From Rubripirellula sp. (lineage in GTDB: Bacteria; Planctomycetota; Planctomycetia; Pirellulales; Pirellulaceae): DNA of 64,000 nucleotides. The stretch lies in NCBI GenBank assembly GCA_029245125.1, contig JAQWPZ010000112.1:52623-116622 (forward strand), in the 5' to 3' direction. The notes beneath the pieces were generated by a model. That model was not told the DNA's origin. It was given only the letters and a program-made list of their open reading frames with translations, and ran no database searches. Each line of letters opens with the position of its first letter. Within the stretch, counting starts at the first letter, position 1. Positions 1-10,635 of this stretch are shown here, piece after piece. A program made the translations under genes and the position numbers.

Positions 1-2
1 CG

Positions 3-1352
3 GTCAAACAGGAAGTGCGTGACAACTTTACGGCAATGCTTGCCGGTGGCGACGAGTTATTCCCCGGCATTGTCGGTTACGACGACACCGTGATCCCCGA
101 GATCAATTTGGCTCTGTTGGCCGGGCATGACATGCTTTTTCTGGGCGAAAAAGGTCAGGCCAAGAGTCGTATCATGCGGATGCTAACGCGTTTCCTTGAT
201 CCCTGGGTTCCCTACATCGACCATCCCGATCTGAGTGTGCACGAAGATCCGATGCAACCTATTTCGTCGCTGGGAAAACGACTGGTTGCCGAGCACGATC
301 CTGAAGATATTTCGATTGGCTGGTGGGATCGGCAACACCGTTATGCTGAGCGTCTGAGTCCCGGAACAAAATTTGCCGATATCATCGGCGAAATCGATCC
401 AGCGAAGTTGACCGGCGGTGTCAGCATGAGCTCCGAAGAAGCTCTCTCGTTCGGCTTGATCCCCCGGATGCACCGCGGCATCTTCGCGATGAACGAATTG
501 CCCGAGCTAGACGACCTAGTGCAGGTTGGATTGTTCAACATCTTGGAGGAGCGGGACGTCCAGATCCGAGGCTATCCGATTCAGTTTGATCTCGACGTGA
601 TGATCCTGTTTTCCGCGAATCCATCGACGTACAACCGAAGTGGTAAAGTGATCCCGCAGCTCAAGGATCGCATTGGTTCCATTGTGCAAACGCACTATCC
701 GGCGGAACGCGATCAGGGTATCGAGATTCTTCGGCAGGAGGTCGGTAGTGATCTGGAGGGCGAGTATCCCGTGCAGGTCCCTTACTTCATGTATCAAATC
801 GTTGAAGAAATCACCAATCAGGCACGGAAGAGTAAGTACATCGATCAGGCGTCGGGTGTCTCGGCAAGGTTTTCACTTTCAAATTTCCGCACACTGATCG
901 CATCCGCTCGCCAGCGCGGCATCATCCACAATGAACGCCCGGCGGTTCCTCGAATCAGCGACTTCGGGCATCTCTATTCGAGCTCGCTCGGAAAGCTGGA
1001 GTTGGATCTGATGGGAACCCATCAGATGAGCGAAAAACAAGTGCTCGATGCTGTGACCGCTGAAGCGATCAAGGTTGTTTTTAACGAGTACGTTGAAGAG
1101 CACGGTCTGGGTGCCATCGCGGAGATCTTTCGTGGGGGGGCCCGCGTGGAGGTCGGCGATCTATTGCCCAGCAGCGATTATGGGGAACGATTGAAGCACG
1201 TACCGCCAGCTTGGGATTTGGCCTTCGAGGTCAACGCTAGCGAGAACGAAGCGGTCCGAGCGAGTTGCGTTGAGTTTGTGCTTGCAGGTTTGTACAGCAT
1301 GGATCGAATTAGTCGAAGCCAACGACACGGCAAGATTGAATATGAAATCTGA
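3..1352 (+). CDS. MoxR/Mg-chelatase-type AAA+ ATPase, 5' end cut by window
   Basis: AAA+ ATPase of the MoxR/magnesium-chelatase-I type; family members act as ATP-driven remodelling factors together with a von Willebrand A partner. The Walker A variant GEKGQAKS lies about 44 residues after the GTG at base 15, the Walker B region reads FAMNELPEL near residue 155, and a sensor-1-like [12 protein letters not shown] follows near 198. The frame is open without a stop to the left edge, so the GTG at 15 is probably internal and the true start lies outside the window. The last 11 bases overlap the next gene, whose ATG lies inside it, which suggests translational coupling to the vWA protein. The substrate is unknown. 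Family assignment is firm; role is inferred from the pair. Confidence 0.88.
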   Translation, partial: VKQEVRDNFTAMLAGGDELFPGIVGYDDTVIPEINLALLAGHDMLFLGEKGQAKSRIMRMLTRFLDPWVPYIDHPDLSVHEDPMQPISSLGKRLVAEHDPEDISIGWWDRQHRYAERLSPGTKFADIIGEIDPAKLTGGVSMSSEEALSFGLIPRMHRGIFAMNELPELDDLVQVGLFNILEERDVQIRGYPIQFDLDVMILFSANPSTYNRSGKVIPQLKDRIGSIVQTHYPAERDQGIEILRQEVGSDLEGEYPVQVPYFMYQIVEEITNQARKSKYIDQASGVSARFSLSNFRTLIASARQRGIIHNERPAVPRISDFGHLYSSSLGKLELDLMGTHQMSEKQVLDAVTAEAIKVVFNEYVEEHGLGAIAEIFRGGARVEVGDLLPSSDYGERLKHVPPAWDLAFEVNASENEAVRASCVEFVLAGLYSMDRISRSQRHGKIEYEI

Positions 1353-3072
1353 TTCCCAGCGAAAGCAGCGTGAAAACTACCGCCCCGGCGGGGTCATTCA
1401 TGCGTATCAAAAATACGACCCGAACCAGTTTCCACCGCCGAGTCAACCGCCGCCCGATCTTGTCTCGCCCGCTTTCGAGCAGGCGTTGATGTATGGGCAG
1501 TATCGGGATTTGACGGAGGAAGAATTGGCGAGAGCTGTCCGTTTGGATCCTAGCCAAATCGCCGGCCTCGGTCCTAGTTTGGACATGCTGCGGGGCATGC
1601 TCGAGCAGCGGAAACGCAAGATTCTTGAAAAGTACGAGACCCGCACGGTCCTGAAGAAAGGCCGCCGCGCTTTCGAGAAAGCGTCTAAAAACTTCAACGT
1701 CCCGAAGAAGATGGGACCCGCGTACAAGCGGGCGATTGTTCAGCAGCAGCCCTACTTGCTCGAGCAACTTTGGTACAGCGCTGAAGACGACAACAGCGCT
1801 GTTGCTAGAGGTTTACTGCAGGTTGGCCAGCGGATGGCTGACAAGCACAATATTGAGGAGCTCGCGAGCAAATATGAATTCGTCGGTAATGAATCGATGT
1901 CGATTCCGAGGGCTCTCGAAATCAAGGATGAGCTCGAGAAGATTGACGAGTTGCTCCGGCAGTTGGAGGAAGCAGCTAAATCAGCCCAGATCGCTCTGAT
2001 CGATATGGACATGCTGGGTGAGTTTGCTCAACCAGACGATATGCAGCAATTGGAAGACATGCGGCGGCAGGTCGAAAATTTGTTGCGTGAACAGGCGGAG
2101 CGACAGGGATTGGAAAAAAACCAAGACGGTAGTGGTTTCCGGTTGACCCCTCAGGCGTACAAGATTTTCCAGGGCCGTCTGCTTCAGCGGATTTTCAGCG
2201 ACTTGGCGCCCTCCAAGACGGGACGCCACGAAGGTGACGTTGTTGGTGAAGGTGCCGTTGAAATGCAACGCACCAAGCCTTACGAGTTTGGCGATAGTGT
2301 CGCAAACATGGACATTCCGCAGACGGTGGTCAACGCGTTACTGCGTCAAGGTGATGATCGGCCAATCCGATTGCGGAGCGATGATATCGAGGTGCACAAA
2401 ACTCGTAATCATCCGAAATGCGCTACCGCTGTCCTGATGGATATGAGTGGTTCGATGCGTTACGACGGGCAATACGTGCACGTCAAACGTATGGCACTCG
2501 CCATGCAGGGCTTGATCCAAAGTGAGTATCCCGGTGATTATCTGCGTTTCATCGAAATGTACACTTTCGCAAAATTGCGAGCTCCAGGCGAAATCATTGA
2601 GATGATGCCTAAGCCTGTGACAATCCACGATCCGTGGGTGCAGTTGTGGGCAGATATGAGTGACCCTGAGATTAGTGAACAGCAGATCCACCCTCACTTC
2701 ACCAATATCCAGCATGCCCTTCAGCTCGCTCGGAAAAATTTGGCGAATTGCGACACCCCGAATCGTCAAATCGTGTTGATCACCGACGGCTTGCCGACCG
2801 CCCACTTCGAAGATGAAAAGTTGTACATGCTGTATCCTCCTGATCCGCGCACTGAGCAAGCAACGATGCGTGAGGGGATGTTGTGCCATAAGGAGGGAAT
2901 TACGATCAATATTTTTCTGATTCCCAGTTGGTCGCAAAGCGAAGAGGACATCCGGTTCGCGCATCGTTTAGCCGAAACGACGAGGGGGCGAGTGTTTTTC
3001 ACCGGCGGTAACGACCTCGATCGGTTTGTGCTTTGGGATTACGTCCAAAACCGTCGCGAGATCATCGCCTAG
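1342..3072 (+). CDS. von Willebrand factor A domain protein, partner of the AAA+ ATPase
   Basis: 576-residue protein with a C-terminal vWA domain. The metal-ion-dependent adhesion site is intact: DMSGSMR near residue 365 and ITDGLPT near residue 480. The N-terminal half is charged and helical ([17 protein letters not shown], then long Glu/Lys/Gln stretches), without membrane segments, so it is probably cytoplasmic. The ORF track begins at 1270, but ATG 1342 overlaps the upstream ATPase stop and gives the natural N-terminus [17 protein letters not shown]. In MoxR/vWA and Mg-chelatase I/D systems the vWA protein binds the ATPase ring and presents the target; that is the likely arrangement here. 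Target unknown. Confidence 0.86.
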   Translation: MKSDSQRKQRENYRPGGVIHAYQKYDPNQFPPPSQPPPDLVSPAFEQALMYGQYRDLTEEELARAVRLDPSQIAGLGPSLDMLRGMLEQRKRKILEKYETRTVLKKGRRAFEKASKNFNVPKKMGPAYKRAIVQQQPYLLEQLWYSAEDDNSAVARGLLQVGQRMADKHNIEELASKYEFVGNESMSIPRALEIKDELEKIDELLRQLEEAAKSAQIALIDMDMLGEFAQPDDMQQLEDMRRQVENLLREQAERQGLEKNQDGSGFRLTPQAYKIFQGRLLQRIFSDLAPSKTGRHEGDVVGEGAVEMQRTKPYEFGDSVANMDIPQTVVNALLRQGDDRPIRLRSDDIEVHKTRNHPKCATAVLMDMSGSMRYDGQYVHVKRMALAMQGLIQSEYPGDYLRFIEMYTFAKLRAPGEIIEMMPKPVTIHDPWVQLWADMSDPEISEQQIHPHFTNIQHALQLARKNLANCDTPNRQIVLITDGLPTAHFEDEKLYMLYPPDPRTEQATMREGMLCHKEGITINIFLIPSWSQSEEDIRFAHRLAETTRGRVFFTGGNDLDRFVLWDYVQNRREIIA

Positions 3073-3154
3073 GCGGATCGACAGCGGCAGAGGTCAAGGA
3101 CGAGTTTGACCATAATGACGCTCGCTGCCGCTCGTCTGATGTCGGTGCAAGTTG

Positions 3155-4282
3155 CTACTGAGCGGCCATCAGGTCATCTTCTAGCAAGTAGCAGTACGCG
3201 TCGTACCGTCGCGCGTCGATCCATCCGTCGGCAACCGCATTTTTGACGGCGCATTCGTCTTCAGCGAGATGCAGGCAATTGGGATAGCGGCAGGCGCTTA
3301 CGTAAGGCCGGATATCGGGCATCAGTCCCGCAACTTCCTCGGCCGCGATGTCCCATAGCTGAAACTGTCGAATGCCAGGTGTGTCGAACACCGCTCCGCC
3401 ACCGCTGAGGGGAATCAGTTGCGAAGCAGTCGTGGTATGGCGTCCCTTTTCGTTATCGGCACTGACTTTCGCAACCGCCAATCCAAGGCCAGGGTCAACC
3501 GCGTTGAGCAGGCTGCTTTTTCCGACTCCACTCTGCCCCGCCAAGGCCGTTTGTTTTCCTTGCAGTAGCGCCTGTAGATAGCGAATGTTCAAACCTGTCT
3601 CTGCGGAGGTCATCAAGATGCGGTATCCCATCGTTGCGTAGACACCCGCGAGGGATTGCAGGGAGGCGGGATCAACGAGGTCGATCTTGTTCAAAACCAC
3701 GACCGGCTCGAGATTGCACTGCTCTGCCGTTAACAGGAAGCGATCAATCAATGCCGGTTTCAACGCAGGCTGGGCAACACTGGTGATGATCAGCAGGATG
3801 TCAACGTTCGCGACCAGGACGTGTTGTTGGCCTCGGCTTGTTCGGCTGATTACGCCTGCTCGAGGTTTTACATGTTCGATCATGCCATCGATATCAGAAT
3901 CAGCACGGAAGCGAACGTGATCGCCTGCGACGACCACATTTCGCTGTTCGATGCTGAGCGATTTCAGGACTTGCCGCACAGTGCATTCATAAGTCTTGCC
4001 CTCTTCGGTCAAAACTCTGCTCTTCAACCCATGCACGCTGACGACGCGTCCCGACTTTAAGGGTTGGCCTGCCGCATCAAGTTCGTCAGTTGTTTGGTCA
4101 ACCGAGACCGTTCGCTTCCTGGTTAGGTCTCCCTTACCGCTCAACCGTTCACCACGCTGAATATCAGCGAGCGCGTCATCTTCGCCCGCATGAAAATCAC
4201 GCGTCAGATCGGCCTTCCGGACACGGCCCTGATACTTCTTACGAAACGCAGTCCGCTGTTTCGCACGCTTTTTCTTTGCCAT
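3155..4282 (-). CDS. rsgA: Ribosome small-subunit biogenesis GTPase RsgA
   Basis: Circularly permuted GTPase that helps late maturation of the 30S subunit. The permuted order is visible: an OB-like N-terminal part, then G4 ([10 protein letters not shown]), then the P-loop GQSGVGKSS, then G3 DTPGIRQF. The C-terminal zinc-binding knuckle [14 protein letters not shown] has the Cys-X4-Cys-X-His-X5-Cys spacing of the family. I chose ATG 4282 ([16 protein letters not shown]) over the track's GTG at 4315, because the basic start is typical and it leaves a 16-base gap to ftsH rather than an overlap. 375 residues, with a slightly longer basic/acidic N-terminal tail than usual. It is the last gene of the recQ-ftsH-rsgA run. 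Confidence 0.93.
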   Translation of the reverse strand: MAKKKRAKQRTAFRKKYQGRVRKADLTRDFHAGEDDALADIQRGERLSGKGDLTRKRTVSVDQTTDELDAAGQPLKSGRVVSVHGLKSRVLTEEGKTYECTVRQVLKSLSIEQRNVVVAGDHVRFRADSDIDGMIEHVKPRAGVISRTSRGQQHVLVANVDILLIITSVAQPALKPALIDRFLLTAEQCNLEPVVVLNKIDLVDPASLQSLAGVYATMGYRILMTSAETGLNIRYLQALLQGKQTALAGQSGVGKSSLLNAVDPGLGLAVAKVSADNEKGRHTTTASQLIPLSGGGAVFDTPGIRQFQLWDIAAEEVAGLMPDIRPYVSACRYPNCLHLAEDECAVKNAVADGWIDARRYDAYCYLLEDDLMAAQ

Positions 4283-4298
4283 TAGAGAGGATGCGAAA

Positions 4299-6344
4299 TC
4301 AGGACGATAGCTCACCTCGGTCTTGTTCTACAGTCGCATCGTTGGTTGATTCGGCAGTGACTTCGGCCATTTCTTCGGTCTCGTCGCGGGCAGGCCTGTT
4401 CTGTGATTGGATAGATGGTCCAATTAAGTCAGTCAGCTCGGCCTCGCCCAATTCCTCAAATTCCAACAGCGCCTGCGTCACTTTGTCGAGTTCACCGCGA
4501 TGTTCGCGAAGAAGTTGCTCAGCTTTTTGATCTGCTTCCAGCAGTATCCGCCCGACTTCTTCGTCGATCAACTCCTGCGTGTGCTCACTGAATTGGCGAG
4601 CTTGGTGAATTTCTCTGCCTAGAAACGGATCTTCGTCGCTCGTTTTGTAGCTCACCGGACCAATCTTGGGACTCATTCCCCAGTGAGTTACCATGCGACG
4701 GGCGATGCTGGTGGCACGTTCCAGGTCGTTTTCAGCACCTACGCAAGTTTCGTTGTAGATGATTTTCTCAGCCGCTCGGCCGCCCAGAAGCACGACCAGT
4801 TGATGGTCGAGTTCTCGTTTACTGATACTCAACCGGTCTTCGTTCGGTACGTACTGCGTGACTCCCAGGGCGCGGCCTCGTGGGATGATTGTTACTTTGT
4901 GTACAACGTGGGCCCCGTCGAGGTGCCAGGCGGTCAGAGTGTGACCGGCCTCGTGGTATGCGGTCTTTTCTTTCTCGCTGTCTTGCAAGACTTCTTCGCG
5001 CTTCGCGCCCATCAGGATTTTGTCGCGAGCGTGATCAAAATCACCCATGTCGACAATTTTTTTGTCTTGCCGGGCAGCCCACAGGGCCGCCTCGTTGACC
5101 ATGTTGCGGATATCGGCTCCCGTTAGACCGACGGTACCCGCCGCCAATCGTTTGAGATCGACGTCATCTGCGAGAGGTACGTCGCGGACATGGACTTTAA
5201 AAATTGCCTCGCGACCTTTCATGGTGGGTCGACCGACGGAGATGTGGCGATCGAAGCGGCCTGGCCGGAGCAAGGCAGGGTCGAGCACATCTGGCCGGTT
5301 TGTCGCGGCCACGACGATCACAGCTTGACTGCCGGTAAATCCGTCCATCTCGCCCAGGATTTGATTGAGTGTTTGCTCCCGCTCGTCGTGTCCACCGCCC
5401 AAACCGGCGCCCCGTTGTCGTCCAACGGCATCGATCTCATCGATGAAGATGATGGCCGGGCTGTGCTCCTTGGCGGTTTTGAACAGATCCCGGACCCGGC
5501 TGGCACCGACACCAACGAACATTTGAATGAATTCGCTACCGTTGACTGAGAAGAAAGGAACTCCTGCTTCACCAGCTACCGCTCGGGCGAGCAATGTTTT
5601 TCCGGTGCCGGGCGGGCCATTCAGCAAGACGCCTTTCGGAACACGTCCACCCAACTTTTGGAATTTTTCGGGAGTCTTCAGGAAATCGACGATTTCTTGA
5701 AGGTCTGCTTTCACACCTTCAAGCCCGGCGACATCATCAAAGGAAACCATTTTCTCGCTGGCTTCAAACCGTTTCGCAGGACTCTTGCTGAATCCCGACA
5801 GGAAGCCACCTCCCATCATGTCGCTGCGTGTTCGCCGAAGCATCATGAACAGGAAGAAAAGGATCGCCAGCGGCAACCCGATCAGAGCGATAAAGTAGAG
5901 GATTTGCTGGGTGTTGTCGGGGGCCAGCACGGTGTAATCGACGTCCGCCGCGCGAACTTGCTTTTCAAAGTCGACGACCCAACCCGTGTCGTTGGGGCGA
6001 TTGAAATAAAACTCTTTTCTATATTTCAGCGGCTCCCCCTCGTCATCCTTTTGCGGCTTAGCGATGCCGTCTTCGAGGATCGGTGGAGCGTTCGGCCGGG
6101 TTTTGAAAACACCCAAGACTCGCTGGTCACTGATCGCGACCTCGCTGATGTTATCCCGCGCTAGCTCTTTGTAGAAAAAGCTCAAGGGAACCTGAGAACG
6201 ATCATCCTCTCGGTTCACAAACAGCAATACGACGAGCGCAGCGAGGATCAACCCAATTAAAAACGAGTTATTGCTGCGTTTTGGTTCTTGGCTCTCGTTG
6301 CCCGAAGGCGCAGGCGATTTTTTATCGTCAGGCTTATTTTCCAT
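4299..6344 (-). CDS. ftsH: ATP-dependent zinc metalloprotease FtsH
   Basis: Membrane-anchored AAA+ protease that degrades misfolded membrane proteins and selected regulators. Two membrane segments (residues about 27-43 and 145-167) flank a periplasmic domain; then come Walker A GPPGTGKT, Walker [18 protein letters not shown], the second region of homology ending RPGRFDRHI, and the zinc site HEAGH near residue 463. ATG 6344 (MENKPDDKK) is preceded by AAAGGGACGA, a fair ribosome binding site, and is preferred over the track's 6398. Length 681, somewhat longer than E. coli FtsH because of acidic N- and C-terminal tails. It lies 81 bases downstream of recQ and 16 bases upstream of rsgA. Confidence 0.95.
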   Translation of the reverse strand: MENKPDDKKSPAPSGNESQEPKRSNNSFLIGLILAALVVLLFVNREDDRSQVPLSFFYKELARDNISEVAISDQRVLGVFKTRPNAPPILEDGIAKPQKDDEGEPLKYRKEFYFNRPNDTGWVVDFEKQVRAADVDYTVLAPDNTQQILYFIALIGLPLAILFFLFMMLRRTRSDMMGGGFLSGFSKSPAKRFEASEKMVSFDDVAGLEGVKADLQEIVDFLKTPEKFQKLGGRVPKGVLLNGPPGTGKTLLARAVAGEAGVPFFSVNGSEFIQMFVGVGASRVRDLFKTAKEHSPAIIFIDEIDAVGRQRGAGLGGGHDEREQTLNQILGEMDGFTGSQAVIVVAATNRPDVLDPALLRPGRFDRHISVGRPTMKGREAIFKVHVRDVPLADDVDLKRLAAGTVGLTGADIRNMVNEAALWAARQDKKIVDMGDFDHARDKILMGAKREEVLQDSEKEKTAYHEAGHTLTAWHLDGAHVVHKVTIIPRGRALGVTQYVPNEDRLSISKRELDHQLVVLLGGRAAEKIIYNETCVGAENDLERATSIARRMVTHWGMSPKIGPVSYKTSDEDPFLGREIHQARQFSEHTQELIDEEVGRILLEADQKAEQLLREHRGELDKVTQALLEFEELGEAELTDLIGPSIQSQNRPARDETEEMAEVTAESTNDATVEQDRGELSS

Positions 6345-6425
6345 TTCGTCCCTTTGGGCGATTCTCGTTGTCCGAGTGATCCCGGCTAGCCGGAACATAA
6401 TTGTAGTGGCTGGAAGCGAAAGTGA

Positions 6426-9332
6426 CTAACCGCCACTGAAGGGCCGGGAACTCGCTTTTTCCAAGCGTTTCCGTGCTCCGGCGTTCGACAGCCAGCTTGG
6501 TTCCACGGTCAACCCGGCAGATGCGGCTGTGATCAAGTCATCCTCCAGACTCGTCAAGTCGCGGCGGCGGATCGATTTGATTTCCAGGGGGGAGTATCCG
6601 TCTCGAAATAATCTCCAGGTCCAATAGGCGTCCGAATCAGTGCCGGTCGGTTTTTGCCGATTTAGCGACTCAGCTTCGGGGTTTTCGTCATCGCCGAATT
6701 CAGATTTCTCGTGATCGCCCACCGTCGTATCGGCCTGAGCAACGCTTGCAGCGTCTGTCTCAGCAGCGTTTGCAGCGTCTGTTTTCGCAGCGTTTACGGG
6801 GGGCGGCTCTGGCTCCGGCTCTGGCTTCGGTTCGGGTGTTGGAGGAGAAGCAATTTCTTCGACTGCTGGGGCGGTGGCCGTCTTTGCGGAGTCCGGGTCG
6901 AGTGAATCGAGGGCTTGGCGGATCAGTTCGATTAAGTCGTCACCGAATTGCTCGATTGTTGCTGGCCCAACACCCGAAATCGCTTCCAGTTGCGTGATTG
7001 ACTGGGGGGGGGATTCCGCGATTCTTTCCACCGTCGCATTTGTCAGCACCCGATAAGCGGGGATTCCTAGGGCAGCGGATGTTTTTCGACGCCAACGCTT
7101 CAAACGTTCCAGGAGTTCTGTTTCGGTTTCGGATCGATTCTCCGTTCCTTCCGGCTCATCGGCTTGCCCCGCCGAGTGGGTTTGGACATCTCTTGACTCG
7201 ATCGACTGCGTGGCGCGAGCCAATTGTTGCGCTAATGGAGTCGGCATGGTCAAGCTATCAGGTACCGGGTCATGCTCCAGCATTACCCGGCGGCCGATTT
7301 CGGTCATCTGGACAGTGGGGCGACGTTGGTCGACTTCCTTTTGCTCGACCAGTTCTGCCTGCGCAAGGCAATCAATTACATCGGCCACTGCGGTCTGTTT
7401 CATTGCAGACAGCAGCCCATACGTACTCAGTCGGTGCAGTTTCCATTGCTGCAGTTTCTTGCTTTTTGATCCACAGAGCATTTGGGCGACTAGCTGTTTC
7501 CCAAATCGACCGTGCATTCTTGTCACACCACTGAGAACAACTCGAACGCCCCTTACTAAGTCAGCCTGGTTGACGTTGTCCGGTGCGCCGGTGACTGAAA
7601 TCTGGGTTCCCGATTTCAGTGCGGCGTCGTGTGGTCGACAGCGGTCACACGCTCCACAGCGTTGGGAAGTGGTTTCCCCAAAATACCTCAAGATCACCAA
7701 TTGGCGACACATTTGGCTGCGGGCAAAGCCAATGACTGCCTCCAGTTTTTCGAATTCGGCCGCTTTTCGTTTTTCGAGTTCTTCGAAGTCGATTTCAAGT
7801 TCGTCGAATGTCAGATCCCGTTGCAAAAAATGAATGGCTCGCCCCCGGAACGGTGGCACGAAATCGAATGATCTCAAACGCTTTAATTCGCGTAGCGTCC
7901 GAGACAGCTGGTTTCGGTCAATTTTGGCCAGTTCAGCCAATCGTTTCGGTCGGACAAATACATCTTCTCCACGCCGGTTGCCAACCACTTTTTCAACGGC
8001 CTGCATCACGCGACGGCGGAGCTTGGCTTCTTTGGGCAGGAAGTCCAGCATGGTCGGTGCATCGCTATCGATCCGTACCAACGCGTGATTGGCGTTGCTG
8101 TCCAAGCGTCGCAATACACCAGCCTTGGCAAGCAGCGTTTCGGAAGTGCCAATTGCTTCGGCACCTTCTTTGACATCGATTGCCGCGCGCACTTGATCGA
8201 GCGTCAATTCGATGGGGTCTTCTTCTCGATTCATGAGGAATTCATAAACCTTGCGCACCGTCTCTCGCGCCGGGTACCGGTTTTCGATGAAAAATTCTTG
8301 CAAATACCGATCGCTGTAGGAAAACAAGAGGCGGCAGTCACTGGTTTGGCTGTCACGACCGGCGCGACCAGCTTCCTGGTAATAAGCTTCCAGCGTGCCC
8401 GGCATGTTGTAGTGGATCACGAAACGGATATCGGCCTTGTCGATTCCCATTCCAAAGGCGTTGGTCGCAACGATTGCCGACAATTTCCCCGCCATGAAAT
8501 CGTCTTGAACTCGCCTTCGCTGATCAGGTTCCAACCCGGCGTGGTAGACACCAATCGGTCGCCGTGTTTTCTCTGGCAACCAATCGGCTAATTCTTCGCA
8601 GCGTTTGCGGGTCGCGGCATAAATGATTCCCGCACCGGTTTGCTCGCGGAGATACTCAAGAAGTTGTTCGTCTTTCTCGCGATCCGATTTCGCCTGTCCG
8701 ACTGAGAATCGCAGATTCTCGCGAGAGAAACCGGTGACGAATACTTCCGGTTCTTGCAAGTTCAACAAACCCGAAATGTCTTGCCGAACCATCGGGGTGG
8801 CCGTCGCGGTCAATGCGATGGTTTGCACGTTATTCAAGTAGCGTTTGCGGAATTGCCCCAATCGTGCGTAATCGGGTCGGAAGTCATGCCCCCATTCGCT
8901 GACGCAGTGCGCCTCGTCGACTGCCAACAGGGTGACGTTGGCCGAGGCGACGGCTTCCAGGAATCGCCCATTGCGTAATCGCTCGGGAGCTACATAGACC
9001 AGATCGAGCGAGCCGCCGGATAGCTCTCGCATCACGTCATTTTGTTCTTGTGCTGTCAGAGTGCTGTTGATCAGGCGTGCATCAATCCCCAGCTTTTGCA
9101 GCGTATCGACTTGGTCCTTCATCAACGCGATCAGGGGGGATACCACGATCGTGGTGCCTTTGCGAGCAAGGCTAGGTAATTGGTAGCAAAGACTCTTGCC
9201 GCCGCCCGTTGGCATCACACACATTACATCTCGGCCGTCCGCGACAGCATCAACCACCTCACGCTGTCCTTCGCGAAAGTTGGTCAGTCCGAATCGCGAC
9301 AGCAGCGTCGCTGAGTCCGCTTTGTCGACCAT
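6426..9332 (-). CDS. recQ: ATP-dependent DNA helicase RecQ, long form with extra C-terminal modules
   Basis: 3'-5' DNA helicase of recombination and repair. Visible in order: Walker A PTGGGKS near residue 42, DEAH box VDEAHCVSEWGHDFRPDY near 142, helicase C half with QEAGRAGRD, an inserted winged-helix-like stretch of about 160 residues, the RecQ zinc site (Cys-X16-CGACDRC), the RQC winged helix, an HRDC domain around 740-810 (IPAYRVLTNATVERIAE), a Pro/Glu- then Ala/Asp-rich linker, and a last helical module with YWTWRLFRDGYSPLEIKSI. At 968 residues it is much longer than E. coli RecQ (about 610). ATG 9332 (MVDKADSATLL) is preferred to a TTG at 9347. The linker is encoded by tandem 24-bp repeats. 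Divergent from the dehydrogenase gene. Confidence 0.93.
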   Translation of the reverse strand: MVDKADSATLLSRFGLTNFREGQREVVDAVADGRDVMCVMPTGGGKSLCYQLPSLARKGTTIVVSPLIALMKDQVDTLQKLGIDARLINSTLTAQEQNDVMRELSGGSLDLVYVAPERLRNGRFLEAVASANVTLLAVDEAHCVSEWGHDFRPDYARLGQFRKRYLNNVQTIALTATATPMVRQDISGLLNLQEPEVFVTGFSRENLRFSVGQAKSDREKDEQLLEYLREQTGAGIIYAATRKRCEELADWLPEKTRRPIGVYHAGLEPDQRRRVQDDFMAGKLSAIVATNAFGMGIDKADIRFVIHYNMPGTLEAYYQEAGRAGRDSQTSDCRLLFSYSDRYLQEFFIENRYPARETVRKVYEFLMNREEDPIELTLDQVRAAIDVKEGAEAIGTSETLLAKAGVLRRLDSNANHALVRIDSDAPTMLDFLPKEAKLRRRVMQAVEKVVGNRRGEDVFVRPKRLAELAKIDRNQLSRTLRELKRLRSFDFVPPFRGRAIHFLQRDLTFDELEIDFEELEKRKAAEFEKLEAVIGFARSQMCRQLVILRYFGETTSQRCGACDRCRPHDAALKSGTQISVTGAPDNVNQADLVRGVRVVLSGVTRMHGRFGKQLVAQMLCGSKSKKLQQWKLHRLSTYGLLSAMKQTAVADVIDCLAQAELVEQKEVDQRRPTVQMTEIGRRVMLEHDPVPDSLTMPTPLAQQLARATQSIESRDVQTHSAGQADEPEGTENRSETETELLERLKRWRRKTSAALGIPAYRVLTNATVERIAESPPQSITQLEAISGVGPATIEQFGDDLIELIRQALDSLDPDSAKTATAPAVEEIASPPTPEPKPEPEPEPPPVNAAKTDAANAAETDAASVAQADTTVGDHEKSEFGDDENPEAESLNRQKPTGTDSDAYWTWRLFRDGYSPLEIKSIRRRDLTSLEDDLITAASAGLTVEPSWLSNAGARKRLEKASSRPFSGG
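6739..6798. repeat. 24-bp tandem repeat inside recQ linker
   Basis: Two and a half copies of a 24-base unit (GCAGCGTTTGCAGCGTCTGT plus four bases) lie side by side. The protein repeat is AAETDAAN/AAETDAAS in the disordered linker between HRDC and the last module. The unit is a multiple of three and keeps frame. Confidence 0.75.
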
Positions 9333-9449
9333 GACGTTAGAATCCAATAAAGTACACCCGGGTGGCGTGGCCAGTTGCTGCCGCCTGCCAACGCAGGATT
9401 ATACGTCCGTGTCGCATTCGTCCACACCGGTCCACATGGGAAACTACGC

Positions 9450-10403
9450 GTGAAAGCCATTGTTCTTAATGAGGAGGGGGTGTCATACCATGACGATTGG
9501 CCAGAACCGGTGCCCCAGCAAGGCGAAGTCGTGGTGGATGTGATTCAAGCTGGAATCTGCGAAACCGATCTGCAGCTCGCCCGCGGTTACATGGGATTTT
9601 CCGGCGTGCTAGGGCACGAATTTGTCGGAGTCGCCCGAACCGGTTCAATGGCAGAATGCCGGGTTGTGGGAGAGATCAATTGCAACTGCGGAGTTTGCAC
9701 GCGTTGTCGATCAGGCCTCGGGAATCATTGCCCTAAGCGGACCGTGGTCGGAATCGATCGGCACGACGGTGCTTTTGCGGAGCGTTTGGCTATCCCGGAG
9801 AGTTGTTTACATGCTGTGCCTGATTCTGTCAGCGACGATCAAGCTGTTTTGACCGAACCTCTGGCGGCGGCTCTGCAGATCGGTGAACAAATTGATCTGA
9901 CAGCGGTAAACAATGCGGTGGTGCTGGGCGACGGTCGCCTTTCGCTACTAATCGCGTCAATGTTGGTCCGATCGGTCTCCGAAGTTCAGGTAGTTGGGAA
10001 ACACCAAGAAAAACTGGAACGATTTGAGCGACGAGGTATTCCGACAATGCGATTGGAGCAGGCAGGGCCTGAAAAGTCGTTCGACTTGGTGGTGGAGGTG
10101 ACAGGCTCGCCATCTGGCTTGCCACTCGCGTTAAGTCTGGTGCGGCCTCGTGGAACTGTTGTGATGAAAACCACCGTTGCGGCTGAACACCAGATGTCGC
10201 TTGCGGCGGTGGTGATCGATGAGATTCAAATCGTCGGGTCTCGATGCGGACCGTTTGATCGGGCAATCAATGCATTGTTGGATCACCAAGTCGATGTAGC
10301 TGATTTGATCACGCACCGATATCGTCTCGCAGACTTCAAGCAGGCGATGCAGACGGCGGTCGAACCAAATGCCTTAAAAGTTGTCTTTGAGATTAGGAGT
10401 TAG
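9450..10403 (+). CDS. Zinc-dependent alcohol dehydrogenase family (MDR) protein
   Basis: Medium-chain dehydrogenase/reductase that should oxidise an alcohol or polyol with NAD(P). Catalytic zinc ligands fit CETD near residue 38 and GHEFVG near 59; the structural zinc site is CGVCTRCRSGLGNHC (Cys-X2-Cys-X2-Cys-X7-Cys). The nucleotide-binding region begins near AVVLGDGRLSLLIASML, where the usual glycine motif is loose. GTG 9450 (MKAIVLNEEG) is the natural start and matches the family's N-terminus; the track's 9375 start adds an unrelated leader. At 317 residues it is shorter than the usual 340-350. The stop codon sits two bases before the next ATG, so the pair is likely one operon. The substrate cannot be told from the sequence. 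Confidence 0.85.
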   Translation: MKAIVLNEEGVSYHDDWPEPVPQQGEVVVDVIQAGICETDLQLARGYMGFSGVLGHEFVGVARTGSMAECRVVGEINCNCGVCTRCRSGLGNHCPKRTVVGIDRHDGAFAERLAIPESCLHAVPDSVSDDQAVLTEPLAAALQIGEQIDLTAVNNAVVLGDGRLSLLIASMLVRSVSEVQVVGKHQEKLERFERRGIPTMRLEQAGPEKSFDLVVEVTGSPSGLPLALSLVRPRGTVVMKTTVAAEHQMSLAAVVIDEIQIVGSRCGPFDRAINALLDHQVDVADLITHRYRLADFKQAMQTAVEPNALKVVFEIRS

Positions 10404-10405
10404 TG

Positions 10406-10597
10406 ATGGAGGACGAAGGAGCTTATCTTTGTGACAGTTGCGGAGAAGAAATTGTGATTCCCCTCGATCCGGCTGCCGGTCGTCGCCAAGACTACACTGA
10501 GGACTGCCCGGTCTGTTGCCATGCCAGTGTGATCCACGTCGATTGGGATGACGATGGGCCGCGCGTGTGGGCCGAGCCCGAACAAGATCGGTTTTAA
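10406..10597 (+). CDS. CPXCG-motif cysteine-rich small protein
   Basis: 63-residue acidic protein with two CxxC knuckles (CDSC and CPVC), as in the Cys_rich_CPXCG family, whose members are small zinc-ribbon-like proteins of unknown function. The start ATG 10406 has a good ribosome binding site (AGGAG, six bases upstream) located inside the end of the dehydrogenase gene; the track's GTG 10403 overlaps that stop codon and is less likely. The mature protein contains the typical ..HVDWDDDGP.. stretch. A structural zinc is likely; anything more is unknown. Confidence 0.8.
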   Translation: MEDEGAYLCDSCGEEIVIPLDPAAGRRQDYTEDCPVCCHASVIHVDWDDDGPRVWAEPEQDRF

Positions 10598-10635
10598 GCT
10601 TCGCGGTACTTGTCTTGCATAGTGATGTTGACTGA

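Noticed and set aside
3073-3154. Large-loop inverted repeat AGCGGCAG ... CTGCCGCT between convergent genes
   Set aside because: Loop of about 45 bases and no T-run on either side; too weak to call a terminator.
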